In this document: positions 51,201-59,661 of the stretch, piece after piece
Layout: each line of letters opens with the position of its first letter
How positions within the stretch are numbered: position 1 is the stretch's first letter
Assembly: GCA_036388895.1 (NCBI GenBank)
Contig: DASVQY010000020.1
Location: 62,001 to 126,000, forward strand
Direction: 5' to 3'
DNA: 64,000 nt
From: SXVE01 sp036388895
GTDB lineage: Bacteria; Acidobacteriota; Blastocatellia; Pyrinomonadales; Pyrinomonadaceae
The notes under the pieces: generated by a model
What the model was told of the DNA's origin: nothing
What the model saw: only the letters and a program-made list of their open reading frames with translations
The model's database searches: none
Position numbers and translations under genes: made by a program

Positions 51201-52280
51201 TTATCGTTTGGAAAATCTTTGCAGTGAAGCCACAAACAAAATTACAACCGCTTGCAAAACTTCGACTAAATCTTTGGAAACGTATTCGGTAAAAGCATCA
51301 ACGAATATTCCGCCACGATAAAGAATCGCGAAAAATATCGCCGCCAGAAAAACTCCGAGCGGATGATTTCTGCCCAAAAGCGCGACTGCAATGCCCAGAA
51401 AACCGACTTCGCCGGAAAAATCGTGATAATAAAGATAACGATTGCCCATCACTTCGCCGATAGCGACCATTCCGGCTAGCCCGCCCGAAATCGTCATTGC
51501 GATAATTATCTGTTTTTTCGGCGAAATTCCGCCGTATTCCGCCGCGCTCGGATTTTCGCCGACGGCGCGCAGCTCATATCCCCATTTTGTTTTCCACAAA
51601 AAAATGTAAACCAGCACGCACATCATAATCGCGAGCAGAAAAGCGACGCTCAGAGGAACGAACTCGGGCATTCCGGGAATAAATTGACTGATGCGCGGGA
51701 TGTGCGCCGCCGCGCCGATTGGCGCGGTTTGCAAAATGGCGTCGCCCGGAACTTTGTAATAATACTGAGTGAAGTAACTTACAAGAGAAATAGCAATGAA
51801 ATTCAGCATTATCGTGTTGATAACTTCGTGCGAACCGAATTTCGCCTTCAGAATTCCGGGTATCGCGCCCCAGATTCCGCCTGCGGCAATGGCGGTTAAA
51901 ATACAAAGCGGCACGAGCAAAATGGCTGGAAGACTCATCCACGACCAGTTTTCCTCTTTCCCGAAAACATTGACGACTGTTCCCCCGAACTTTATACCGA
52001 CCCACGCAGTGGCGAACGCCGCCACATAAAGCTGCCCCTCCGCGCCGATATTCAGAAGCCCGCAGCGGAACGCGACAGCGACAGCGAGACCGGTAAAAAT
52101 CAAAGGCGTCGCGTAAAAAAACATATAACCGATGTCTTTCAGTGACCCGAAAGAGTTGCCGATTAAAAGGCTGTACGTGTGAAAAGGATTGTCGCCGATC
52201 AGCAAAACTATAATGCCGCCGACTATAAACGCTGCAATTACCGCAATCAGCGGCGAAAGAATTTCACGAAAGATTTTCAT
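51201..52280 (-). CDS. ABC transporter permease, nucleoside-type (BPD_transp_2)
   Basis: The 359-residue partner permease shows VAVAFRCGLLNIGAEGQLYV (family motif), KAKFGSHEVINTIMLNFIAI, and the ATPase-contact loop GYELRAVGENPSAAEYGGIS. It should form a heterodimer with the next gene's product and import nucleosides. The ATP-binding and substrate-binding (BMP lipoprotein) genes normally found beside such pairs are not in the window; this gene starts the operon, so they must lie elsewhere. Salvage enzymes downstream support nucleoside as cargo. Confidence 0.9.
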   Translation of the reverse strand: MKIFREILSPLIAVIAAFIVGGIIVLLIGDNPFHTYSLLIGNSFGSLKDIGYMFFYATPLIFTGLAVAVAFRCGLLNIGAEGQLYVAAFATAWVGIKFGGTVVNVFGKEENWSWMSLPAILLVPLCILTAIAAGGIWGAIPGILKAKFGSHEVINTIMLNFIAISLVSYFTQYYYKVPGDAILQTAPIGAAAHIPRISQFIPGMPEFVPLSVAFLLAIMMCVLVYIFLWKTKWGYELRAVGENPSAAEYGGISPKKQIIIAMTISGGLAGMVAIGEVMGNRYLYYHDFSGEVGFLGIAVALLGRNHPLGVFLAAIFFAILYRGGIFVDAFTEYVSKDLVEVLQAVVILFVASLQRFSKR

Positions 52281-52463
52281 TCTTTTACTTGAACTTTTTA
52301 TATGAACGTAAACCGTATTTTATATCGCCCGCAAGGTTTTACGCCCGAAATTTTGGAAAGTGCGAACTAAATATACCCGACAAAAGCATTGAGTGTCATC
52401 TAAAAATTATATTTTCTTTGTTTTTGAACCGGTAAAATTTTTCACAAAAATTTCAGCAAGATA

Positions 52464-52484
52464 CTTGACAAAGACACACTCAAG
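52464..52484 (+). promoter_or_regulatory. HAIR-type operator (HspR site) at the hsp20 promoter
   Basis: CTTGACA-AAGACAC-ACTCAAG matches the HspR-associated inverted repeat CTTGAGT-N7-ACTCAAG. The right half is exact, the left half has two mismatches and the spacing is 7. It covers the -35 box of the hsp20 promoter, so a bound HspR would block RNA polymerase. The HspR gene itself is not in the window. Confidence 0.7.
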
Positions 52485-52493
52485 TTTTATTAT
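52465..52493 (+). promoter_or_regulatory. Sigma-70 promoter of the hsp20-clpB operon
   Basis: TTGACA (52465-52470), a 17-bp spacer and TATTAT (52488-52493) form a near-consensus housekeeping promoter. Transcription would start near 52500 and give a leader of about 57 nt. A small hairpin (GACTAA at 52501-52506 with TTAGTC at 52522-52527) lies in that leader. GGAGGA at 52547-52552 is the ribosome binding site of the ATG at 52557. Confidence 0.8.
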
Positions 52494-52556
52494 CGTTAAA
52501 GACTAAGCAAAGCCGATGCTTTTAGTCAAATTCTTAATAAAGTTTTGGAGGAATAT

Positions 52557-53072
52557 ATGAACGTAATTAAATATGATCCTTTTCGTGAATTAAGAAGCTT
52601 ACAGGATGAAATGAACCGCCTTTTTATGTCTAATTACTCGCGCGGTTCCGAACAGGAAGGTTTTACGAGCGGCGCTTGGAATCCGCAGGTTGATATCTTC
52701 GAGAATAAAGACCAAATAGTTCTCGAAGCCGAGTTGCCGGGATTAAAACCTGAAGACGTTGATATTTCAATCGAGAACAATGTGTTAACGTTGCACGGCG
52801 AACGCAAGTTCGAGAAAAAAGACGAAAACGACAATTTTCATCGCGTCGAGCGCTCGTACGGTTCGTTTACGCGTTCGTTCACTCTTCCGCCGACCGTTTC
52901 GAGCGAAAACGCGCAAGCCGAATTTGAAAACGGTATTTTGCGCTTAACTTTGGCGAAACGCGAAGAAGCCAAACCGCGCCGCATCGAAATCAAAGCGACC
53001 AGCGGCTCTGAACAGAAAACCATTGACACAACGGCGCAGACAGGCGAACAAACGAATACGGCTAGCGCCTAA
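52557..53072 (+). CDS. Small heat shock protein, Hsp20/alpha-crystallin family
   Basis: The 171-residue protein has the N-terminal arm MNVIKYDPFRELRSLQDEMN. The alpha-crystallin domain starts WNPQVDIFENKDQIVLEAEL and includes LPGLKPEDVDISIENNVLTL, NFHRVERSYGSFTRSF and the FENGILRLTLAKRE end strand. A Thr/Ala-rich tail follows. It holds unfolding proteins for refolding by ClpB and DnaK. The ATG at 52557 with GGAGGA is preferred over a TTG four codons upstream, which lies inside that ribosome binding site. Confidence 0.95.
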   Translation: MNVIKYDPFRELRSLQDEMNRLFMSNYSRGSEQEGFTSGAWNPQVDIFENKDQIVLEAELPGLKPEDVDISIENNVLTLHGERKFEKKDENDNFHRVERSYGSFTRSFTLPPTVSSENAQAEFENGILRLTLAKREEAKPRRIEIKATSGSEQKTIDTTAQTGEQTNTASA

Positions 53073-53084
53073 TTTTAATTAATA

Positions 53085-53140
53085 ATTGTGAATAGTGAAT
53101 GATGAATTAAAAACAAATTTCACCATTCACTATTCACAAT
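53085..53140. repeat. Fold-back spacer between hsp20 and clpB
   Basis: ATTGTGAATAGTGAATG (53085-53101) is the exact reverse complement of CATTCACTATTCACAAT (53124-53140): a 17-bp stem with a 22-nt loop. Further ATTCACG words follow to 53156. It lies between two genes of the same direction and could attenuate read-through or protect the upstream mRNA. Confidence 0.85.
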
Positions 53141-53164
53141 TCACGATTCACGATTATTAAAAAG

Positions 53165-55759
53165 ATGAGATTCGATAGATTTACAATTCGTGGGCAGGAA
53201 GCGGTTCAGGAAGCGATCGGGAGCGCCGAAAAAAATCAAAATCAGCAGGTCGAACCCGAACATCTGCTCGCTTCGATGCTCGAACAAAAAGAAGGAACTT
53301 TGCGCCCGATTCTCGGAAAGGTTGGCGCCAACGCGCAGACTATTTTAACAGACGTGCAGGCTGCAATTGCGCGCTTTCCGAAAGTATCCGGCGGGCAGCA
53401 ATATTTTTCTTCGCGCATCAACACAATATTTCAAAACGCGCAAAAAGAAGCCGAAAAGATGCAGGACGAATACGTTTCGACTGAACATCTTTTGCTGGCA
53501 ATTTCAGAAGAAAAAGAAGGCGATGCCGGACGTATTTTGCGTTCTAACGGTATCACTAAAGAAGACGTTGAAAAAGTTATAACCGATATGCGCGGCGGCG
53601 CACGAATTACCGACCAAAACGCCGAAGAAAATTTCCAAGCGCTGGAAAAATACGCGATGGATTTAACCGAACGAGCCAGAAAAGGAAAACTCGATCCGGT
53701 AATTGGGCGCGACGACGAAATTCGCCGTACTATTCAGGTTTTATCGCGCAGAACAAAAAACAATCCGGTTTTAATCGGCGAACCGGGAGTCGGTAAAACG
53801 GCGATTGTCGAAGGTTTGGCGCAGCGAATCATTTCCGGCGACGTTCCTGAAACTTTGAAAAACAAGCGCTTAGTCGGCTTGGATTTAGGTTCGATGCTCG
53901 CCGGCGCGAAATATCGAGGCGAATTTGAAGATCGTTTGAAAGCGGTTTTAAAGGAAATCGAGAAAAGCGACGGACAAATTATTTTGTTCATTGACGAGCT
54001 GCACACGCTTGTCGGCGCAGGTGCTTCAGAAGGCGCGATTGACGCTTCGAATATGCTCAAACCGGCTCTTGCACGCGGTCAACTGCGCTGTGTCGGCGCG
54101 ACGACTTTGAACGAATATCAAAAATATATCGAGAAGGATAAAGCGCTTGAAAGACGCTTTCAGCAAGTTTACGTCGGAGAACCTAACGTCGAAGACACGA
54201 TTGCGATTTTGCGTGGTTTGAAAGAACGTTACGAAGTTCACCACGGCGTTCGCGTGACGGATTCGGCGATTGTCGCTGCGGCTACACTTTCAAATCGTTA
54301 TATTACGGACAGATTTTTGCCCGACAAAGCGATTGACTTGATTGACGAAGCCGCTTCGAAGCTCAGAATCGAGATTGACTCGCTGCCGCAGGAAATTGAC
54401 GAGCTTGAACGCGAAATTCTGCAGCTTGAAATCGAACGGCAGGCGCTTTCGCGCGAAACCGATGAAAAATCGAAAGAGCGTCTTTCCGACATAGAAAAAC
54501 GCATCGCCGATTTGCGCGAAAAGAGCGGCGCGATGAAGGCGAAATGGCAATCGGAAAAAGAAGAAATCGAGAAGATGCGCGGCGGAAAGGAAAAACTCGA
54601 ACAAGCTAAACTCGAACTCGAACGAGCGCGTCAGGCTGGCGATTTGAACAAAGCCGCCGAATTGCAATACGGAACAATCCCGGCGCTTGAAAAACAAATA
54701 GCCGCCGAACAGGGACGACTTGCCGATTTGCAAAAAGAAGGCGTTTTTCTCAAAGAAGAAGTTGACGAAGAAGACGTGGCGGAAGTCGTCGCAAAATGGA
54801 CGGGTGTTCCTGTTTCCAAGATGCTCGAAGGCGAGATGCAAAAACTCGTGACGATGGAAGATAAACTTCGCACTCGCGTTATAGGTCAGGACGAAGCGCT
54901 CGAAGCGGTCGCCAATGCCGTTCGCCGCGCTCGCGCCGGTCTGCAAGACCCGAATCGTCCGATTGGCTCGTTTATCTTTTTAGGTCCGACCGGCGTCGGT
55001 AAAACCGAAACCGCCAAAGCTTTGGCTGAATTTATGTTCGACGACGAACGTGCAATGGTGCGATTGGATATGTCGGAATATATGGAAAAACACGCCGTTG
55101 CCAGAATGATCGGAGCGCCGCCCGGGTATGTCGGTTACGACGAAGGAGGTCAATTGACAGAAGCCGTTCGTCGCCGTCCTTATTCAGTCGTGCTTTTCGA
55201 TGAGATTGAAAAAGCTCATCCGGACGTTTTCAATGTGCTTTTGCAGATTTTAGACGACGGACGCTTAACCGATTCAAAAGGTCGCGTCGTGGATTTCAAA
55301 AACACGGTTTTGATTATGACTTCAAATCTCGGCTCGCGCGAGATTATGAACGCAGGAATGGTTGACACGCCGATTAAAGACATCGTGTTCGACGTTTTGC
55401 GTTCGCATTTCAAACCGGAATTTTTGAACCGAATTGACGACATCGTGATTTTCGGTCAATTAGACAAATCCGAAATCGAAAAAATCATTGAAGTGCAGCT
55501 TGAGAGGTTACGCTCAAATTTAGCTGAACGCGGAATTACGATTATTTTAGAAGATTCGGCGAAAGAATTACTTGCCACTGAAGGTTACGATCCGACGTTC
55601 GGCGCTAGACCTTTGAAACGTGCCATTCAAACGCTTGTTCAGAATCCGCTGGCGATAAAACTTTTGAACGGCGAAATCCGCAGCGGAAGCACGATTCACG
55701 TCACGGCTGACGACGGCAAATTGAAATTCATACCTGAAGCGGCGACTGCGGCGGCGTAA
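53165..55759 (+). CDS. clpB: Disaggregase ClpB
   Basis: The 864-residue AAA+ protein has a Clp N-domain, NBD1 with Walker A VLIGEPGVGKTAIVEGLA and Walker B ILFIDELHTLVGAG, and the coiled-coil M-domain (about residues 405-525, ELEREILQLEIERQALSRET). NBD2 has FLGPTGVGKTETAKALAEFM. No IGF/LGF ClpP-binding loop is present (LGSREIMNAGMVDTPIKD instead), which fits a ClpB rather than a ClpA/C. It rescues aggregated proteins with DnaK and Hsp20. It probably shares the HAIR-controlled promoter of hsp20. Confidence 0.96.
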   Translation: MRFDRFTIRGQEAVQEAIGSAEKNQNQQVEPEHLLASMLEQKEGTLRPILGKVGANAQTILTDVQAAIARFPKVSGGQQYFSSRINTIFQNAQKEAEKMQDEYVSTEHLLLAISEEKEGDAGRILRSNGITKEDVEKVITDMRGGARITDQNAEENFQALEKYAMDLTERARKGKLDPVIGRDDEIRRTIQVLSRRTKNNPVLIGEPGVGKTAIVEGLAQRIISGDVPETLKNKRLVGLDLGSMLAGAKYRGEFEDRLKAVLKEIEKSDGQIILFIDELHTLVGAGASEGAIDASNMLKPALARGQLRCVGATTLNEYQKYIEKDKALERRFQQVYVGEPNVEDTIAILRGLKERYEVHHGVRVTDSAIVAAATLSNRYITDRFLPDKAIDLIDEAASKLRIEIDSLPQEIDELEREILQLEIERQALSRETDEKSKERLSDIEKRIADLREKSGAMKAKWQSEKEEIEKMRGGKEKLEQAKLELERARQAGDLNKAAELQYGTIPALEKQIAAEQGRLADLQKEGVFLKEEVDEEDVAEVVAKWTGVPVSKMLEGEMQKLVTMEDKLRTRVIGQDEALEAVANAVRRARAGLQDPNRPIGSFIFLGPTGVGKTETAKALAEFMFDDERAMVRLDMSEYMEKHAVARMIGAPPGYVGYDEGGQLTEAVRRRPYSVVLFDEIEKAHPDVFNVLLQILDDGRLTDSKGRVVDFKNTVLIMTSNLGSREIMNAGMVDTPIKDIVFDVLRSHFKPEFLNRIDDIVIFGQLDKSEIEKIIEVQLERLRSNLAERGITIILEDSAKELLATEGYDPTFGARPLKRAIQTLVQNPLAIKLLNGEIRSGSTIHVTADDGKLKFIPEAATAAA

Positions 55760-55766
55760 GATTTTC

Positions 55767-55840
55767 AACCGCGAATAAAGGCGAAAGTTCACGAAATGAA
55801 AATTAAACTTTTTCGTAATCGTTCGCCTTTGTTTGCGGCT
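55767..55840. repeat. Fold-back spacer between clpB and grpE
   Basis: AACCGCGAATAAAGGCGAA (55767-55785) pairs with TTCGCCTTTGTTTGCGGCT (55822-55840), 16 of 19 positions, with an inner TTCACGAAATGAAAA stretch giving more pairing. It is another same-direction spacer of the fold-back kind. Confidence 0.65.
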
Positions 55841-55903
55841 AAATTTTCCCAAAAGATAAATGGTTTGTTAGACTAATCTGAGACAAATAATTTATCGAAA
55901 TTT

Positions 55904-56590
55904 ATGAGTTGGTTTAATAGAAAAAAAATGAACGAGCAAGATTTTAACAACGAAGAAACTACAAAAAATTCAACAGAGGAAGAATTTTCCGGCGGAGACA
56001 ATTTTGATGGTAAAAGCGAAAATATCAATTTCGCTGACGAACAGCCGAAACAGAATGTGAAATCAATGCGCGAGAATGAGCTTGAAAACAAACTAAGAGA
56101 TGAAACAGCGCGGCGCGAAGCAGCCGAAGCGAAACTCGTCGGCGTGCAGGCAAAATTTGAAGAAGTCAAAACTCAGATGGAACGCGAAACGCAGGAAATG
56201 CGCGGGCGGATGCAGAAAACTTTGGAAGATCGGGCAAAACAAGGGCAATTCAATTTTTTGACGACGCTTCTTCCGGTCTTGGACAATCTGAATTTAGCAA
56301 TTGCGGCGAGCGAAAAAGATTCTTCGTTTGAACATCTTTTGACCGGCGTTAAAGGAACGGCGAGAAGTTTTGAGCAGGCTCTGATGAGCGTCGGCGTCGA
56401 AGCGATTCCGTCAGTCGGCGCCGAGTTCAATCCCGAGCTGCACGAAGCTATTGATATGAAAGAAGTTCCGGCGGATCAGGACGGACGCATTACAGCGGAA
56501 TATTCGCGCGGCTACAAATTTGGCGAGCGGCTGCTCAGACCGGCGCGCGTGCAGGTCGGAAAAGCCTTGTCGCAGCAGGCGAACGGCTAA
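55904..56590 (+). CDS. grpE: Nucleotide exchange factor GrpE
   Basis: The 228-residue protein has an acidic disordered N-terminus, a long coiled coil (RENELENKLRDETARREAAE to about residue 105) and the C-terminal beta-wing. The latter includes LLPVLDNLNLAIAASEKDSS, FEQALMSVGVEAIPSVGAEF and ITAEYSRGYKFGERLLRPAR. GrpE dimers release ADP from DnaK. It is not next to dnaK or dnaJ here, which is unusual, and follows clpB. Confidence 0.93.
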   Translation: MSWFNRKKMNEQDFNNEETTKNSTEEEFSGGDNFDGKSENINFADEQPKQNVKSMRENELENKLRDETARREAAEAKLVGVQAKFEEVKTQMERETQEMRGRMQKTLEDRAKQGQFNFLTTLLPVLDNLNLAIAASEKDSSFEHLLTGVKGTARSFEQALMSVGVEAIPSVGAEFNPELHEAIDMKEVPADQDGRITAEYSRGYKFGERLLRPARVQVGKALSQQANG

Positions 56591-56605
56591 TAAAATAAAT
56601 GTTGT

Positions 56606-57088
56606 ATGGATTCACAGCTTTTGCGAGCCGAAGAACTCGGCATAAAATTGGAAATTGTCGCCGGGCTTCCCGTTTGGGAAGCCTCGCCTGTTATTCGGCA
56701 TCAATTAGCCGTTGACCGTATCCGCGAATCCATCATAAAAATTGAGAATGCAGTTTCATGCGATTGCTTTCACATCGCCGATATTTATGTCGAATTCCCT
56801 GACGGCTCTCTGAAACGACCGGATATTTCGGTTTTTTGCAGAATGCCGGAAGAAACTGACGAAGCCGTGAAAGAAGTTCCCGAAACGGTTATTGAAATAA
56901 TCAGTAAAGGTTATGAAAAGAAAGATTTGGAAATAGGCGTTCCGTTTTATTTAGCGAACGGAGTGAAAGACGTCGTGGTTTTTAATCCTTATACTATGGA
57001 AGTACTGCATTTTCGGCGCGACGGAACGAAAAGTTTGACCTCACCTGTCGCTATTGAGTTTGAATGCGGCTGTAGCTGCGAGGTATAA
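56606..57088 (+). CDS. Uma2 family (DUF820) protein, putative endonuclease fold
   Basis: The 160-residue protein has the Uma2 pattern: VEFPDGSLKRPDISVFC (acidic Asp after the Pro, nuclease-like active site), PETVIEIISKGYEKKDLEIG (Glu and Lys) and FYLANGVKDVVVFNPYTMEV. The family adopts a PD-(D/E)XK nuclease fold but its function is unknown. It sits 15 bp after grpE. The same frame stays open 63 codons beyond its TAA; see findings. Confidence 0.8.
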   Translation: MDSQLLRAEELGIKLEIVAGLPVWEASPVIRHQLAVDRIRESIIKIENAVSCDCFHIADIYVEFPDGSLKRPDISVFCRMPEETDEAVKEVPETVIEIISKGYEKKDLEIGVPFYLANGVKDVVVFNPYTMEVLHFRRDGTKSLTSPVAIEFECGCSCEV

Positions 57089-57137
57089 AAGACGAATAAA
57101 GATTTTGCAAAACACAAAAATTCAACTTTATTTTCTG

Positions 57138-57199
57138 AATTTCGGGAAAGATTGGTAAAAGCTTGGAATGAAAGTTTTGAGCAAATCTTTCCCGAAATT
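57138..57199. terminator. Hairpin with 16-bp perfect arms after the Uma2 gene
   Basis: AATTTCGGGAAAGATT (57138-57153) and AATCTTTCCCGAAATT (57184-57199) are perfect reverse complements around a 30-nt loop. TCTTTTCTC follows. It lies between the Uma2 gene and the ClpC-like gene and may terminate the first or attenuate read-through into the second. Confidence 0.6.
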
Positions 57200-57295
57200 T
57201 CTTTTCTCAAGACTTCGCAAAATGTTATGATATACAGGCAGAACGAGGGCTGCATTTGGCATCAAAGTTTGACAGTAAAAATTTGAGAGAAATTT

Positions 57296-59578
57296 ATGGC
57301 AGATATAGACGCATACAAAGATAAATTCAGTGAAAGCGGGCGCCGTATTTTGGAAGTAGCCTTAGAGGAATCGAGACGGCGCGATCAAAATTATGTGACA
57401 ATCGAGCACATTTTGCACGCTATCGCTAACGAAGAAGCCGAACTTTTCAATGCCACAATGCGCGATTTGGCAGTTGACCCGCGTTCGGTCAAACTTTTAA
57501 TCGAAAAACGGATGGAATCCGGCAGACAACATATCGGAAAAGGTTTCCGCATCGCGCCCGAAACCACAGAACTTTTCAAACGGGCGATGGACAGAGCGCG
57601 CTCACAAGGTCGCCGCGTAATTGACTCGAGCGATATTTTTTATGTTTTATCGAATGACGAACGAAGTATCTTAAACGACGTTCTGCAAAATTTAGGAGTT
57701 CCGGCTGAAGAAGTAGCGCAAACGGCGCGAACACGTATTCGCAAACGCGAAAAGGAAGAAGAAAGAGTGCGCCAAAAATACGAATTACCGTCGTTTCTGA
57801 AACATTTCGGCGTAAGCCTTAATAAACTAGCTCGTCAAGACAAGATTCCACCGACCATCGGGCGCGAACAGGAAATTCGTCAGATGATCGAAATTCTTTC
57901 GCACCGTGAGCGGTCGAATTCGCCGATGCTCGTCGGCGAACCGGGCGTTGGCAAAACAGCAGTCGTTGAAGGTCTTGCGCGGCTGATCGAATTAGAACCG
58001 GAAAAAGTTCCCGAAAGACTTCGAAACGCCCATATCGTTCAATTGCAGATGGGCGGACTTGTTGCCGGAACGATGCTTCGCGGAATGTTTGAAGAACGCA
58101 TCAAAGGCATTATTGATGAAGTAAAGGAAAAAAGCGACATCATTTTGTTTATTGACGAAGCACATACGATCATCGGCGCGGGCGCGGCGATGGGAACGTC
58201 TTCCGACGCCGGAAATATGTTCAAATCGGCTCTAGCGCGCGGCGAATTAAGAATTATCGGCGCGACGACTCTTACCGAATATAAAGAATATATCGGCGAA
58301 GACGAAGCATTAGCCAGACGCTTCCGGTTAGTTAAGGTTGACGAACCGACAATCGCTGAAACGCGTGAAATCTTATTTGGACTCAGACCGCGTTTAGAGA
58401 AGAATTACTCGGTCACGATTTCCGACGAAGCGATCAATACAGCTCTGGAAATGTCGCCGAAATATATTCGTAATCTGCATCTTCCCGATAAAGCAATCGG
58501 CTGGCTCGACACGGCTTCGGTTAAAGTTGAAATCAATGAACCGACTTCGCTAGTCGTCAAACCCGAACATATTATCGAAGTGATTTCGCAGGAATCGCGT
58601 ATTCCGCGAGATATGATTTATCGCGATACGTCCGACCGGTTTTCGGCGATGGAAATTGATCTCGGAAATCGCGTAATCGGGCAGAAAGATGCGGTGCGCG
58701 CCGTTGCCGAAAGGCTTCGTTTGAACAAAGGACCGCTCAAGGAAAATCACTACGCGCCGGACGGCGTTCTGCTTTTCCTCGGACCGACCGGCGTCGGCAA
58801 AACCGAATTAGCCAAAGCCGTTGCCGAGTTTATGTTCGGCGACGAAAACAAAATGGTGCGCATTGATATGTCGGAATACGGCGACGGAACCGTCGGCATC
58901 GAAAAATTGATCGGTATGCCGCGCGGCATCGTCGGTTCGGAACGCGGCGGTATTTTGACCGAACAGCTCCGGGAAAATCCATACACGGTTCTGCTGCTCG
59001 ACGAAGTTGAAAAAGCTTCGCCGTATCTGATGAACATATTTTTGCAGGCTTTCGACGAAGGCTGGTTGACCGACGGACGCGGCAAGAAGGTTTATCTTTC
59101 CGACGCAATCGTCATTATGACTTCAAACCTAGGTTCGGAGAATTTCAAAAAATACGAAAAACCTCTGGGCTTCGGAATGAAATCGCGCGGCGAGATGAAG
59201 GAAATCAAAGGCGACGTGATGAAAGCCGCTGAACAGAGATTTTCGCCGGAATTTCGCAACCGTATTGACGAAATCGTCGTCTTTTCGCCGCTGACGATGG
59301 ATGAAGTGCGTGAAATTGCTCGACTTTACATCGGCAAAATCAAGCGTAATATGGAGCGTCAAGGCAAATTCGTCGAAATTACCGACGAAGCTATTGACGT
59401 AATGACCGAAAAAGGCTATAGCCCGGCTTACGGTGCGCGTTTCCTGAAACGATACATTGACCAGAAAGTAAAACTTCCGATTACAAATCAATGGAAATCG
59501 GCGGCGCGTTTTGTCGTTGACGCCGAAGACGGAGAAATCGTCGTTAAACAAATGGACATAGCTTACAGCTTAAACTAG
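57296..59578 (+). CDS. Clp-family AAA+ ATPase (ClpC/ClpA-like), no M-domain
   Basis: A 760-residue protein: Clp N-domain with SGRRILEVALEESRRRDQNY, a coil, then NBD1 with Walker A LVGEPGVGKTAVVEGLA (about residue 215) and Walker B IILFIDEAHTIIGAG. NBD2 has LLFLGPTGVGKTELAKAVAE (about 498). The ClpB/ClpC M-domain is absent. The segment KPLGFGMKSRGEMKEI (about residue 621) places an LGF tripeptide where ClpA and ClpC carry the ClpP-binding loop. It is therefore probably a protease-associated unfoldase (inference). It is closed by a strong terminator. Confidence 0.88.
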   Translation: MADIDAYKDKFSESGRRILEVALEESRRRDQNYVTIEHILHAIANEEAELFNATMRDLAVDPRSVKLLIEKRMESGRQHIGKGFRIAPETTELFKRAMDRARSQGRRVIDSSDIFYVLSNDERSILNDVLQNLGVPAEEVAQTARTRIRKREKEEERVRQKYELPSFLKHFGVSLNKLARQDKIPPTIGREQEIRQMIEILSHRERSNSPMLVGEPGVGKTAVVEGLARLIELEPEKVPERLRNAHIVQLQMGGLVAGTMLRGMFEERIKGIIDEVKEKSDIILFIDEAHTIIGAGAAMGTSSDAGNMFKSALARGELRIIGATTLTEYKEYIGEDEALARRFRLVKVDEPTIAETREILFGLRPRLEKNYSVTISDEAINTALEMSPKYIRNLHLPDKAIGWLDTASVKVEINEPTSLVVKPEHIIEVISQESRIPRDMIYRDTSDRFSAMEIDLGNRVIGQKDAVRAVAERLRLNKGPLKENHYAPDGVLLFLGPTGVGKTELAKAVAEFMFGDENKMVRIDMSEYGDGTVGIEKLIGMPRGIVGSERGGILTEQLRENPYTVLLLDEVEKASPYLMNIFLQAFDEGWLTDGRGKKVYLSDAIVIMTSNLGSENFKKYEKPLGFGMKSRGEMKEIKGDVMKAAEQRFSPEFRNRIDEIVVFSPLTMDEVREIARLYIGKIKRNMERQGKFVEITDEAIDVMTEKGYSPAYGARFLKRYIDQKVKLPITNQWKSAARFVVDAEDGEIVVKQMDIAYSLN

Positions 59579-59609
59579 CAAATACAACTCGAAAAATTGT
59601 TTCGGTATC

Positions 59610-59649
59610 AAAGGCTTTGGTGATAAAATTTCACCGAAGCCTTTTTTAT
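59610..59649 (+). terminator. Rho-independent terminator after the ClpC-like gene
   Basis: AAAGGCTTTGGTGA (59610-59623) pairs with TCACCGAAGCCTTT (59631-59644) through one G-T wobble, with the 7-nt loop TAAAATT and a following TTTT run. It lies 31 bp past the stop codon. Confidence 0.9.
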
Positions 59650-59661
59650 TCGCAAATAATT

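Noticed and set aside
54290..54946. 218-codon open frame antisense to clpB
   Set aside because: Overlaps the conserved ClpB M-domain; Phe/Arg-rich shadow with no recognisable motif.
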